Shown here: positions 18,990-27,706 of the stretch, piece by piece
How the letters are laid out: every line of letters begins with the position of its first letter
Numbering within the stretch: the first letter of the stretch is position 1
Assembly (NCBI RefSeq): GCF_900176345.1
Contig: NZ_FWXU01000023.1
Coordinates: forward strand, 30,041 to 94,040
Direction: 5' to 3'
Source of the DNA: Rhizobium sp. RU36D
GTDB taxonomy: Bacteria; Pseudomonadota; Alphaproteobacteria; Rhizobiales; Rhizobiaceae
Length of the DNA: 64,000 bases
Made by a program: the position numbers and the translations under genes
The notes under the pieces: generated by a model
What the model was told of the DNA's origin: nothing
What the model saw: only the letters and a program-made list of their open reading frames with translations
The model's database searches: none

Positions 18990-18990
<1 letters not shown>
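17713..18990 (-). CDS. HAD-superfamily hydrolase fused to an N-terminal domain of unknown type (425 aa)
   Basis: The C-terminal part (about residues 240-400) is a HAD fold: motif I LLDCGDTLVDE (nucleophile D248), motif II around LALVADG, motif III lysine in GALKPSP, motif IV GNNLERDILGANRFG. The +2 position after D248 is Gly, where phosphatases usually carry the acid/base Asp, so phosphatase chemistry is uncertain. The first about 200 residues form another domain with YAIWYDWDIQHLYDLEHVWV and KASRHG, recalling Vps62/NPP1-type calcium-binding folds only faintly. The start overlaps the upstream ATPase stop by one base. It is translationally linked to the importer and to the 836-aa protein, so a role in processing imported sugar is likely. 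Confidence 0.75.
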
Positions 18991-20032
<1,042 letters not shown>

Positions 20033-20036
<4 letters not shown>

Positions 20037-21088
20037 GCGAACTCCGCCACAGGTACGATCTCGCCGGCGAAATGACAGCGTGCGCGCTGGCCGCTGGCGA
20101 ACTGGATGTCATCCGGGAGGGTGGTGTCACAAATCCCCGCAACCCCGTGAAGGCAGCGCGGATGGAAGGAGCAGCCAGCCGGGACGTTGTAGGGGTCTGG
20201 CACGACGCCAGCGATGGTGCGCAGGCGGTTGCCATGGCTCTTTCCAAGGCGTGGAATGGATTGCAGCAGCGCCTGGGTGTAGGGATGCTTGGGCTCGTAG
20301 AAGATTTCGTCCACCGTACCGGTCTCGACGACGCGGCCGAGATACATGACGGCGACGCGATCGGCGATGTCTGCCACCACGCCAAAGTTATGCGTGATGA
20401 ACACGATTGCCATTCCAAGTTCCTGCTGCAGCGACTTCAGAAGCTCCAGGATCTGCGCTTCGGTCGTCACGTCCAGCGCCGTGGTCGGCTCGTCGGCAAT
20501 CAGCAGCGACGGATCACAGGAGAGTGCGAGCGCGATCATGGCGCGCTGGCGCATGCCCCCGGACAGATGATGCGGATAGCGATCGACGATATCGGCGGGC
20601 CGCGGCATCTGCACCCGCGTCAGAAGCTCGATCGCCTGGTTGCGGGCTTCGGCCTTCGATACCTTTCGATGCAGCATGACCGTGCGCATGATCTGCGTGC
20701 CGATGGTGTGCACCGGCGAGAGCGCCGTCATCGGCTCCTGGAAAACCATGCCGATCTCGCCGCCGCGGATCTCGCGCATCTGGCGTCCCTGCCAGTCCAG
20801 GTCAGAGATGCGGACCTCCTCGCCATTACCACGGCGGAAACGGATGGTGCCATGGGCATTGATGGCGCTGCGTGGCTGGAGCCGCATGATCGACCGGGCG
20901 GTGACGGATTTTCCCGACCCGCTTTCGCCGACGATACCCAGCACCTCGCCCTTGTTGACGTGGTAGGAAACGCCGTTGACCGCCCTGACGAGACCGTCGC
21001 GTGTGGGGAAATGCACGCCGACATTGTCGAGTTCGAGAAGCCTCTCGGGTGGCATGGGGTTACCGCTGATTTTGTTCATGGATTGCAT
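20033..21088 (-). CDS. Opp/Dpp-type ABC transporter ATP-binding protein, OppD-like (351 aa)
   Basis: Partner ATPase of the importer. It has Walker A GESGSGKSVTAR, the signature LSGGMRQRAMIALAL, Walker B LLIADEPTTALD, the H-switch ITHNFG, and the C-terminal PAGCSFHPRCLHGVAGIC. Distinctive OppD features are the long insertion RGGEIGMVFQEPMTALSPVHTIG and the order upstream of the OppF-like gene. The start at 21088 follows AGGGAGGGTGACCG. It lies 13 bases after the permease gene and overlaps the next ATPase by four bases, so the cluster is one transcript. Confidence 0.93.
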
Positions 21089-21101
21089 CGGTCACCCTCC
21101 C

Positions 21102-22265
21102 TCATTGACCATAGGGATCGGCCGCATCGCGCAGGCCATCACCGATGAAATTGAACGCGAGGACGACCAGCACCACAGCAACACCGGGGGCGAGCAGCCA
21201 GGGCGCCATCGAGATCGAGCGGAGGTTCTGGGCGTCCTGCAGCAGCACGCCCCAGCTGACGACGGGCGGCCGAAGGCCGAGACCGAGGAAGCTCAGAGCC
21301 GTTTCGCCGAGGATCATTTCCGGAACCGCAAGCGTCAGCGCGGCAATGATATAGCTCGTCATCGCCGGCAGCATGTGGCGCGTCACGATCCGGTATTCGG
21401 AAGCACCCGCCAGTCGCGCCGCCAGCACGTAGTCTTCCGTCTTCAGGGACAGGAAGCGGCCGCGCACGACGCGGGCAAGATGGGTCCAGCCGATAAGCGA
21501 CAGGATGAGCGTGATCAGCACATAGACGAAGATCGGATCCCAGGCGATCGGCAGGGCTGCCGCCAGCCCCATCCATAGCGGGATCGTCGGGATCGAGCGG
21601 ATGAACTCCATCAGCCGCTGGATCGCGGAGTCGATCCGGCCGCCGTAATAGCCGGAGATTGCACCTAGTGCGAGACCCAGAACGAAGGCGAAGGCAACAC
21701 CGACAAGGCCCGCCGATAGCGTGACCCGGGCACCATGGATGAGCCTGGAGTAAAGATCGCGACCGAGCGAGTCCGTCCCGAGCAGATTGATCTGCTGGCG
21801 GCGATCATCGACACCGAAGAGCCTCAAGCGCGTCTCGACCAGGCCGAAGAAGCTGTAGGGCTCGCCCTGCACGAAGAACCGGATCGGCAGAACCTTGCTC
21901 GTATCTTCTCCATAGATGACCCGGGCTGTCTCCGGATCCCGCGTGCGCTTCAGGGCATATATGAAGGGCCGCTGCAATTCACCCTCATGCATGATCCGCA
22001 CCGTGCTCGGCGGCGCCAGCGTATTCAGGCGGTTGATGGTGAACGGCGCATAGGGCGTGAAGAAATGCGCAAAGATCGCCAGTATCGAGAGGATGATCAT
22101 GAAGACCAGCGAGACAACCGCCAGCTTGTGCTTGCGGAAGCGCCACCAGACCAGCGTCCAGGGCTTGGCTGTATAAAGACTTTCATCGCGAAACTCCTCT
22201 TTCGGAGCAAGCGGCGGGACGCGGGGCGTGTGCATCGGGGATGAGAGGTTCTGGATATCGGTCAT
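21102..22265 (-). CDS. Opp/Dpp-type ABC transporter permease, OppC-like (387 aa)
   Basis: Inner-membrane permease. After a cytosolic N-terminus comes TM1 (about residues 48-70, VVSLVFMIILSILAIFAHFF). A long periplasmic stretch of about 100 residues follows, and then the BPD transport domain starting at NLLGTDSLGRDLYSRLIHGAR. The EAA loop is DYVLAARLAGASEYRIVTRHMLP. The periplasmic insertion is longer than in typical DppC and is characteristic of the OppC variants with extended first loops. The start at 22265 has GAGGCCCC ahead; it follows the partner permease by six bases. Confidence 0.92.
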   Translation of the reverse strand: MTDIQNLSSPMHTPRVPPLAPKEEFRDESLYTAKPWTLVWWRFRKHKLAVVSLVFMIILSILAIFAHFFTPYAPFTINRLNTLAPPSTVRIMHEGELQRPFIYALKRTRDPETARVIYGEDTSKVLPIRFFVQGEPYSFFGLVETRLRLFGVDDRRQQINLLGTDSLGRDLYSRLIHGARVTLSAGLVGVAFAFVLGLALGAISGYYGGRIDSAIQRLMEFIRSIPTIPLWMGLAAALPIAWDPIFVYVLITLILSLIGWTHLARVVRGRFLSLKTEDYVLAARLAGASEYRIVTRHMLPAMTSYIIAALTLAVPEMILGETALSFLGLGLRPPVVSWGVLLQDAQNLRSISMAPWLLAPGVAVVLVVLAFNFIGDGLRDAADPYGQ

Positions 22266-22271
22266 GGGGCC

Positions 22272-23258
22272 TCACGAAAACCGGATGCGCGGATCGGACA
22301 TGGCAAGCAGAATGTCCGACAGCACCGTGCCGATGACGGTGAAGACGCTGAGAATGAGGATGAAGCTGCCCGCGAGATACATGTCCTGCATCTTGAGTGC
22401 CTGCAGCAAAAGCGGGCCGGTCGTCGGCAGGTTCAGCACCACGGCGGTGATGACGTCACCGGAGAAGAGCGCCGGCAGGGCCCAGCCAACAGTCGAAATG
22501 AAGGGGTTGAGGGCAACGCGCACCGGATAGCGCCAGACGACGGTGCGTTCGCTGAAACCCTGCGCATAGGCCGTTTCGACATAGGGCTTGCGCAACTCGT
22601 CCAGCATGTTGGCACGCATGACGCGGATCAGGCCTGCCGCGCCACCGGTGGCCAGCACCACCAGCGGGATCCAGATATGCGTCAGCATGTTGAGGAACTT
22701 GTCGAAGTCCCAAGGACGATCCTGGAATTCCGGCGATACCAGTCCACCGACATCGAGGTTGAGCCACACGAAGCTCATCCACATCAGGACCAGCGCAAGG
22801 AGAAAGTCCGGAACGCCCTTGCCGAGAAAGCCGAACACCGTGAAGACGTAGTCGAACACCGAATACTGGCGGGTCGCGGAGTAGACGCCGACGGGGATGG
22901 CGATCATCCAGGTGAAGATCATGCTCAGCGTCGAGATCGCCAGCGTCAGCCCCAGGCGGTCCCAGATCAGGTCGCTGACCGGAGCATTCCATTCGAGCGA
23001 GCGGCCGAAGTCACCATAGAAGATGATGTTGGAGATCCAGCGCCAGTATTGCAGCAAAATCGGGTCGTTCAGGCCGTATTGCTGACGCATCAGCTCTTCC
23101 TGAAGCTCGGTGATGTATTCGCCACCACTGCGCAACTGTGCGGCATAGGCCGATACAAAGTCGCCCGGCGGCAGCTGGATGATGACGAAGGCGATGAAGG
23201 AGACGAAGAGCAGCGTGGGTATAGCCCACAGCAGTCGCCGGACAGCATAGCCGAGCAT
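22272..23258 (-). CDS. Opp/Dpp-type ABC transporter permease, OppB-like (328 aa)
   Basis: Inner-membrane permease partner. TM1 is RRLLWAIPTLLFVSFIAFVI, followed by the OppB motif PPGDFVSAY. The BPD domain comes later, with an EAA-type loop around KPYVETAYAQGFSERTVVWR and a final helix LAGSFILILSVFTVIGTVL. Two ATGs two codons apart precede it; GAGGA is only two bases from the first (23264) but eight from the second (23258), so the second is chosen. It is separated from the binding-protein gene by 138 bases that hold a strong stem-loop. Confidence 0.9.
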   Translation of the reverse strand: MLGYAVRRLLWAIPTLLFVSFIAFVIIQLPPGDFVSAYAAQLRSGGEYITELQEELMRQQYGLNDPILLQYWRWISNIIFYGDFGRSLEWNAPVSDLIWDRLGLTLAISTLSMIFTWMIAIPVGVYSATRQYSVFDYVFTVFGFLGKGVPDFLLALVLMWMSFVWLNLDVGGLVSPEFQDRPWDFDKFLNMLTHIWIPLVVLATGGAAGLIRVMRANMLDELRKPYVETAYAQGFSERTVVWRYPVRVALNPFISTVGWALPALFSGDVITAVVLNLPTTGPLLLQALKMQDMYLAGSFILILSVFTVIGTVLSDILLAMSDPRIRFS

Positions 23259-23347
23259 ACGCATTTCCTCTGATTGCCGACCTCTGAGCGCGGTGGCAGT
23301 GTCAAATCGCGTTCTGACGCGACAAACCCGTGAACATGGATGGGATC

Positions 23348-23385
23348 GGAGGCCCGCCGCCCAAGGGAATAGGCGGAGGGCCTCC
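23348..23385. other. Strong intergenic stem-loop between binding-protein and permease genes
   Basis: GGAGGCCC (23348-23355) pairs with GGGCCTCC (23378-23385), and the stem is extended by a GCCGCC/GGCGG inner arm. It lies 12 bases past the binding-protein stop on the transcribed (minus) strand and has no U-tract. Such structures after ABC binding-protein genes usually stabilise the upstream message and lower expression of the permeases. Structure is seen; function is inferred. Confidence 0.6.
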
Positions 23386-23396
23386 AAGCGTTCAGA

Positions 23397-25298
23397 TTAG
23401 GGCTTCATCCACATCTGCTGGGTCCCGCCAAGACCGATGCCACGCGTGATGTCATCTTCGATCAGGCCGTCGCGCATGTTCTTGAAGTCGTTCTTCGCGA
23501 TGGCGATGGCCGGAGATTCGCCGACGATCCCGATGACCCAGCCCTGCTTGACGAAGGTGTCGATCAGCTGGTTGAGGGCAGCATCGGCGGCCTCGCGGGT
23601 GGGAGCCTTGGCAGCGGCATCCCAGCTTTCGAAGATCTTGCGGATCGGATGGTCAGCCGGCGGCTCGATGCCTGAGGCACCCTTGGTCGAGTACCAGATG
23701 TAGTACTGGTTGGCGTAGCTATCATTGCCCATCATGATGCGCGGGTCGGCCGCCACGACCGAAAGCCGGTCGAAGGGATACCACTGCATCTGGAACTCAT
23801 TGTTGTCGCGGCTCGCATCCCACTGGGTGCGGTCAATCAGGCGCGGCAGCAGTTCAACCCCGATCTGCTTGAAGTTGTCGGCGACGATTTCCATGGTCTT
23901 GGGGCCATTGGCATGCTGCATTTCGACCACGATCGAGAGGCGCTTGCCATCCGGACGCAGGCGGTAACCGTCATTGTCCTTCTTGTCCAGGCCGATGCCA
24001 TCAAGCAGCTGGTTTGCCTTGTCCGGATCGAACTCCGCCCAATGGGTCTCCAGCTCTTCGCTGTAGTTGGGCGAACCTGTCACAGGCGATGCCTGGCGCG
24101 CCTCGGCGAGGCCGGTAAACAGGAGTTCGTTCACCGTGTCGCGGTCAATTGCGATGCTCAAGGCCTGGCGGAAGTCGGAATTGTCATAGAGACCGCGCAG
24201 CACCTCGTCCTTGACGTTGAGGTTCGGGACCAGCGACCAGGTCTGGGCCTGGTTCCAGCGGTAGACCTTGTAGTCACCCTTGGTCTCGTTTTCCTTGTAG
24301 AACGTGTAGTCCTGCGGCTCGACATAGCGCATCTGCATGTCGATCTGCCCCTGCACGATCATCAGGTTAAAGGCTTCCTGCTCGCTGAAGAGGCGATGCG
24401 AGATGCGGTCGATATAGGGCAGTTGGTTCCCCGCCTGATCGACGGCGTAGTAATAGGGATTGCGGACCATCGTCACGACGTCGGATGGAGCCGGCGTTTC
24501 GATCTTCCAGGCGGTGATGACCGGCAGGTCAGGATTTTGCCACCAGGCGGTCGCTGCACCCTTCGAGCCCCACAAATCCTGCCACTTCTCGACGCCGAAC
24601 TTCTTCACCGCCGCGTCCAGCTCGTCCTTGGAGGCGTATTTGTTGTTGAACTGCTTCAGGTAGTGCTTGGGGAAAAGGAAGCTCGGGCGATCGAGGCTCG
24701 GCTCACCGGTGGAGTCCTTGGCGAGGATTTCCAGGAAATAGACATAGGGGTCTTCGAAGCTGACCTTGAAGGTGCGGTCATCCACGACCTCGAGCTTCAT
24801 CGGCTTGCCGCCGGGCGCGAGCGTCTGGTCGATGGATGCCAGCAGATCCTTGTTGAGGAAAACGTCGTTATACCAGAACTGGACATCCTCGGTGGTCACC
24901 GGATGACCGTCGGACCATTTCAGGCCCTTGAGCAGGGTAAAGGTGAAGGTGCGGGAATCCTCGCTGACCGAATAGGACTCGACATAGCCGGGCACCAGCG
25001 AGAGCTTGCCGTCCGCACCCATGTGCCACTTGACCACGCGCTCTTCCATCAGCTTGGTCGGACCCCAGCGGTCGCCCGGACCCTTGTAGGCGCGCTGCCA
25101 GTTGCCGCCATACTGGCCCACCTCGACAGCGTTCACCACCGTCGGCTTTTCCGGCAGGCGCTGCTCGACCGGCGGCAGCTTGCCCGCCTTCACCTGCTCC
25201 TGAAGCATCGGCGATTCATTGAAGGCCCAAGCCGAGCCGGCCAGGCAGCAGCTCATCAAAACCGACAGCAGCCCTATTGAAATTTTTTCATTACGCAT
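23397..25298 (-). CDS. Extracellular solute-binding protein, family 5 (OppA/DppA type, 633 aa)
   Basis: Periplasmic receptor for the importer. A Sec signal peptide covers residues 1-25 (ISIGLLSVLMSCCLAGSAWA), followed by the SBP_bac_5 fold: YVESYSVSEDSRTFTFTLLKGLKWSDGHPVTTEDV, ALSIAIDRDTVNELLF and a C-terminal IGIVGESPAIAIAK. At 633 residues it is longer than typical dipeptide binders and matches rhizobial family-5 proteins thought to bind oligosaccharides. The start at 25298 follows GGGAGGAGACGAT. It is the first gene of the transporter operon, with a 14-bp palindrome close upstream. Confidence 0.92.
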   Translation of the reverse strand: MRNEKISIGLLSVLMSCCLAGSAWAFNESPMLQEQVKAGKLPPVEQRLPEKPTVVNAVEVGQYGGNWQRAYKGPGDRWGPTKLMEERVVKWHMGADGKLSLVPGYVESYSVSEDSRTFTFTLLKGLKWSDGHPVTTEDVQFWYNDVFLNKDLLASIDQTLAPGGKPMKLEVVDDRTFKVSFEDPYVYFLEILAKDSTGEPSLDRPSFLFPKHYLKQFNNKYASKDELDAAVKKFGVEKWQDLWGSKGAATAWWQNPDLPVITAWKIETPAPSDVVTMVRNPYYYAVDQAGNQLPYIDRISHRLFSEQEAFNLMIVQGQIDMQMRYVEPQDYTFYKENETKGDYKVYRWNQAQTWSLVPNLNVKDEVLRGLYDNSDFRQALSIAIDRDTVNELLFTGLAEARQASPVTGSPNYSEELETHWAEFDPDKANQLLDGIGLDKKDNDGYRLRPDGKRLSIVVEMQHANGPKTMEIVADNFKQIGVELLPRLIDRTQWDASRDNNEFQMQWYPFDRLSVVAADPRIMMGNDSYANQYYIWYSTKGASGIEPPADHPIRKIFESWDAAAKAPTREAADAALNQLIDTFVKQGWVIGIVGESPAIAIAKNDFKNMRDGLIEDDITRGIGLGGTQQMWMKP

Positions 25299-25317
25299 AT
25301 CGTCTCCTCCCAGATAA

Positions 25318-25331
25318 CGAAAAATTTTTCG
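25318..25331. promoter_or_regulatory. 14-bp perfect palindrome, candidate LacI operator
   Basis: CGAAAAATTTTTCG lies 20 bases upstream of the binding-protein start and between it and the lacI-type gene. A second dyad, TGAAA-N3-TTTCA, falls at 25278-25290 in the first codons of the binding-protein gene. Palindromes with a central CG or AT are typical LacI-family sites, so repression of the importer operon by the adjacent LacI protein is likely though unproven. Confidence 0.5.
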
Positions 25332-25419
25332 CGTATTTCGCCCTTAGACCCGCGATATCGGCAGAATTATACAGTGATACGGCAAAATCAAGATAAAAAT
25401 ATTTTCATTGATACTGCAG

Positions 25420-26463
25420 CTAAATGGGCTTGGCGCTTTCGCGTTCTATCAGCTTGCAGCCCAATTCTATGCGGCAGGGCGGATGATCTGGACCGAAGAC
25501 AGAAAGCCGATTTTCCAGCGCCTGGAGCGCCAGCACCGCCATTTCCTGCAGCGGCACCCGCACCGTTGTGAGCGGTGGCCGGGTCAAGTCTCCGAGCGCC
25601 ACGCCGTCAAACCCCACTACGGCGATCTCCTCGGGCACCTTGACGCCATGGGCGTGAAGGGCGGCAAGCGCCCCGACCGCGAGGTTATCGGAGGCACAGA
25701 AGATTGCGGTGGTGCCTTTAAGCCCGTCCTTTTCTGCCAGCAGGAGGGCGATTGCGGCTTCCCCATCTGCGGGATTATAGCCTTGGGCGACATGGACCCG
25801 TCCGAATTCGAGCGGCAGCTGCCGCTCGCGATAGGCATCGAGAAAGCCGTCGACACGCCGGGTAATCGTTCCGCGACCCCGCCAGGTGAGATGCAGGATC
25901 TGCCTGTGACCGTGCGAGAGCAGCCATTCTGTGGCAAGCCGGGCCGCATAGCGATTTCCGGGCGTCACCGTATCCACCGACATCGACGGGTCTTCCCCGT
26001 TGAGGAGGACGACCGCCAGGCCTGAGGATGCGAGCGCGCGCAGGAGTTTCGGATTGTCGTCGTAAACCAGGATGACGCCATCGGCATAGACGGCCTTCGC
26101 CCCGTCAATGATCTCCTGCGCATTCAGCGTTTCGCCGCCCGCATGGGCAACGACCCGCACACCGCGCCGCTCGCATTCCCGGGTCAGCGACGTCAACAGC
26201 GTCCAGGAGAAGAGATTGGTGTCGACATGCGGGATATTGCCGGGAGGCACGGCCAGATAGACGGTCGATAGCGAGGCGATCGAGCCCTTCTGCTGTCGCC
26301 TCGCCAGATAGCCGAGCCGCCGGGCCGCATCGAGCACCCGACTTCGGACTTCCGGTGAGATCGACGCGGTTCCATTCAAGACGTGGGAGACGGTGCTGAG
26401 CGCGACACCCGCCTCGCGCGACACATCCTTTATCCCCACTTTCGGTCTGTCTGACGTGTCCAT
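25420..26463 (-). CDS. LacI-family transcriptional regulator (347 aa)
   Basis: Sugar-responsive repressor. The N-terminal HTH and hinge are classic (GIKDVSREAGVALSTVSHVLNG, then VLDAARRLGYLARR), followed by a periplasmic-binding-protein-like effector domain (residues about 65-340) ending in a Peripla_BP_3 pattern (AVVGFDGVALGDLTRPPLTTV). The start is the ATG at 26463 behind TTGGACC; a 29-codon extension overlaps the upstream PHP gene. It is the last gene of the GH28-GH38-PHP operon, ten bases after the PHP stop, and sits upstream of the importer operon. It therefore probably controls one or both in response to the transported sugar. Confidence 0.92.
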   Translation of the reverse strand: MDTSDRPKVGIKDVSREAGVALSTVSHVLNGTASISPEVRSRVLDAARRLGYLARRQQKGSIASLSTVYLAVPPGNIPHVDTNLFSWTLLTSLTRECERRGVRVVAHAGGETLNAQEIIDGAKAVYADGVILVYDDNPKLLRALASSGLAVVLLNGEDPSMSVDTVTPGNRYAARLATEWLLSHGHRQILHLTWRGRGTITRRVDGFLDAYRERQLPLEFGRVHVAQGYNPADGEAAIALLLAEKDGLKGTTAIFCASDNLAVGALAALHAHGVKVPEEIAVVGFDGVALGDLTRPPLTTVRVPLQEMAVLALQALENRLSVFGPDHPPCRIELGCKLIERESAKPI

Positions 26464-26473
26464 GGTCCAAGCA

Positions 26474-27706
26474 TCATTCGGTGTAGAAGGGATTGGTGAA
26501 CAGGCGCGCCTCGCTGCCGTGCCAGACCTCGAAACGGAGGAACCGGCCATCGAGCCGCGCCTCGACGGTCTGCCGGCTCTCGCGCGGCTGAATGCTTTCC
26601 ACCGTGCCGCGCTCGTCGATCACGCGGATCTCGTCGCCGTGAGAAAGCCCGTCGAAGGCGACGGCAACCGTGGTGCCGGAGGCGATCCGCGATCCGAAAT
26701 CGGGATGGTCCTCGCCGGCCGGTTCGGCCTTGAGATCATGGGGCGAGAAACTCACGACATTGCGCCCGGCCCGCACGGCATCCAGAATATCCGAAATCGC
26801 GCATCCCGTCACAACAAGCCGGTTGCTCGGATGGCCGTGCCGGCGGCGGTTCTTGAGATGAAAATCACTGCCGCCGGTGATCGGGATCCGGCGACCCGCC
26901 ACCAGCAGTTCCTGCCAGAAGGCGAGCGCCTGCTCGTTCATCGGCGTCCAAAGGCCGTTCCAGATCTCCAGGGCATCGAAGGGGGCTTCGAACCCGGCTT
27001 GCCATTTGCCACCGGCAGAGTTCTGGAAGGGGTGGTTGATGACGATCGTCGCGCCATTGGCCCGCGCCTCGGCCATGCGATCCACCACGTCTTCCGGCCG
27101 ACGGCAACGCCAATCCGCAACCGGCTGTGCGAGCCCGAGGAAATTCGTGTGTCCAAAAAACGAGGTGAGTTCCATGGCCGGGATCACCAGGATCCCCGGA
27201 TCATCGGGCCGGATGGTGTTTTGCGAGATGGTGTTGTGATCGGTGATCGCCAGAAAATCCAGGCCGCCGGCCCGGGCCCGGTAGATGGCATCGAGCACCG
27301 TCACGCCCCCATCGGAATGCTCCGAATGGCTGTGCAATTCGCCGACGAGCCAGCGCTTGCGTTTGCGGATCAGCCGGATCTTCAGATCGACCTTGCAGGC
27401 CGGACCGATCTTGACGATGCCGAGAACGGCATGCCACGCGCCTTGCAAAGGTCCGCAATCGTAGCCTGGTGTTGCCCTGTCTTCCTCGATCGTGATGAAG
27501 CCGCGCTCCGAACCGCTCCAGCCCCGCATACGACCATTCTGGGCAACCCCGAGGTCGATCACACTGCCGCCACCGCCGAAGGGGAAATGATAGGCGACCT
27601 CGATCCGTTCGATATCCGCCCCAACCTCGAAGGGGATCTCGATGAAGGATTTCTCCCCATCCGGAAAAGCGTCGATGGTGATGTTGATTTCCTGGTCGAT
27701 GCTCAC
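26474..27706 (-). CDS. PHP-domain metal-dependent phosphoesterase-like protein (410 aa)
   Basis: A C-terminal-half PHP domain is evident: ELHSHSEHSD (about residues 123-132), the second motif AITDHNT, then IPAMELTSFFGHTNFLG, INHPFQNS and GGSDFHLKNRR. These supply the histidine/aspartate metal ligands. About 115 residues of beta-rich sequence precede it and about 80 follow. GTG 27706 is the start: it overlaps the GH38 stop in GTGA and has GGGGAGGAGCGCCAC ahead, much better than an upstream ATG inside GH38. Relatives in sugar loci are thought to act on phosphate esters or carbohydrate derivatives; the true substrate is unknown. Confidence 0.87.
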   Translation of the reverse strand: MSIDQEINITIDAFPDGEKSFIEIPFEVGADIERIEVAYHFPFGGGGSVIDLGVAQNGRMRGWSGSERGFITIEEDRATPGYDCGPLQGAWHAVLGIVKIGPACKVDLKIRLIRKRKRWLVGELHSHSEHSDGGVTVLDAIYRARAGGLDFLAITDHNTISQNTIRPDDPGILVIPAMELTSFFGHTNFLGLAQPVADWRCRRPEDVVDRMAEARANGATIVINHPFQNSAGGKWQAGFEAPFDALEIWNGLWTPMNEQALAFWQELLVAGRRIPITGGSDFHLKNRRRHGHPSNRLVVTGCAISDILDAVRAGRNVVSFSPHDLKAEPAGEDHPDFGSRIASGTTVAVAFDGLSHGDEIRVIDERGTVESIQPRESRQTVEARLDGRFLRFEVWHGSEARLFTNPFYTE

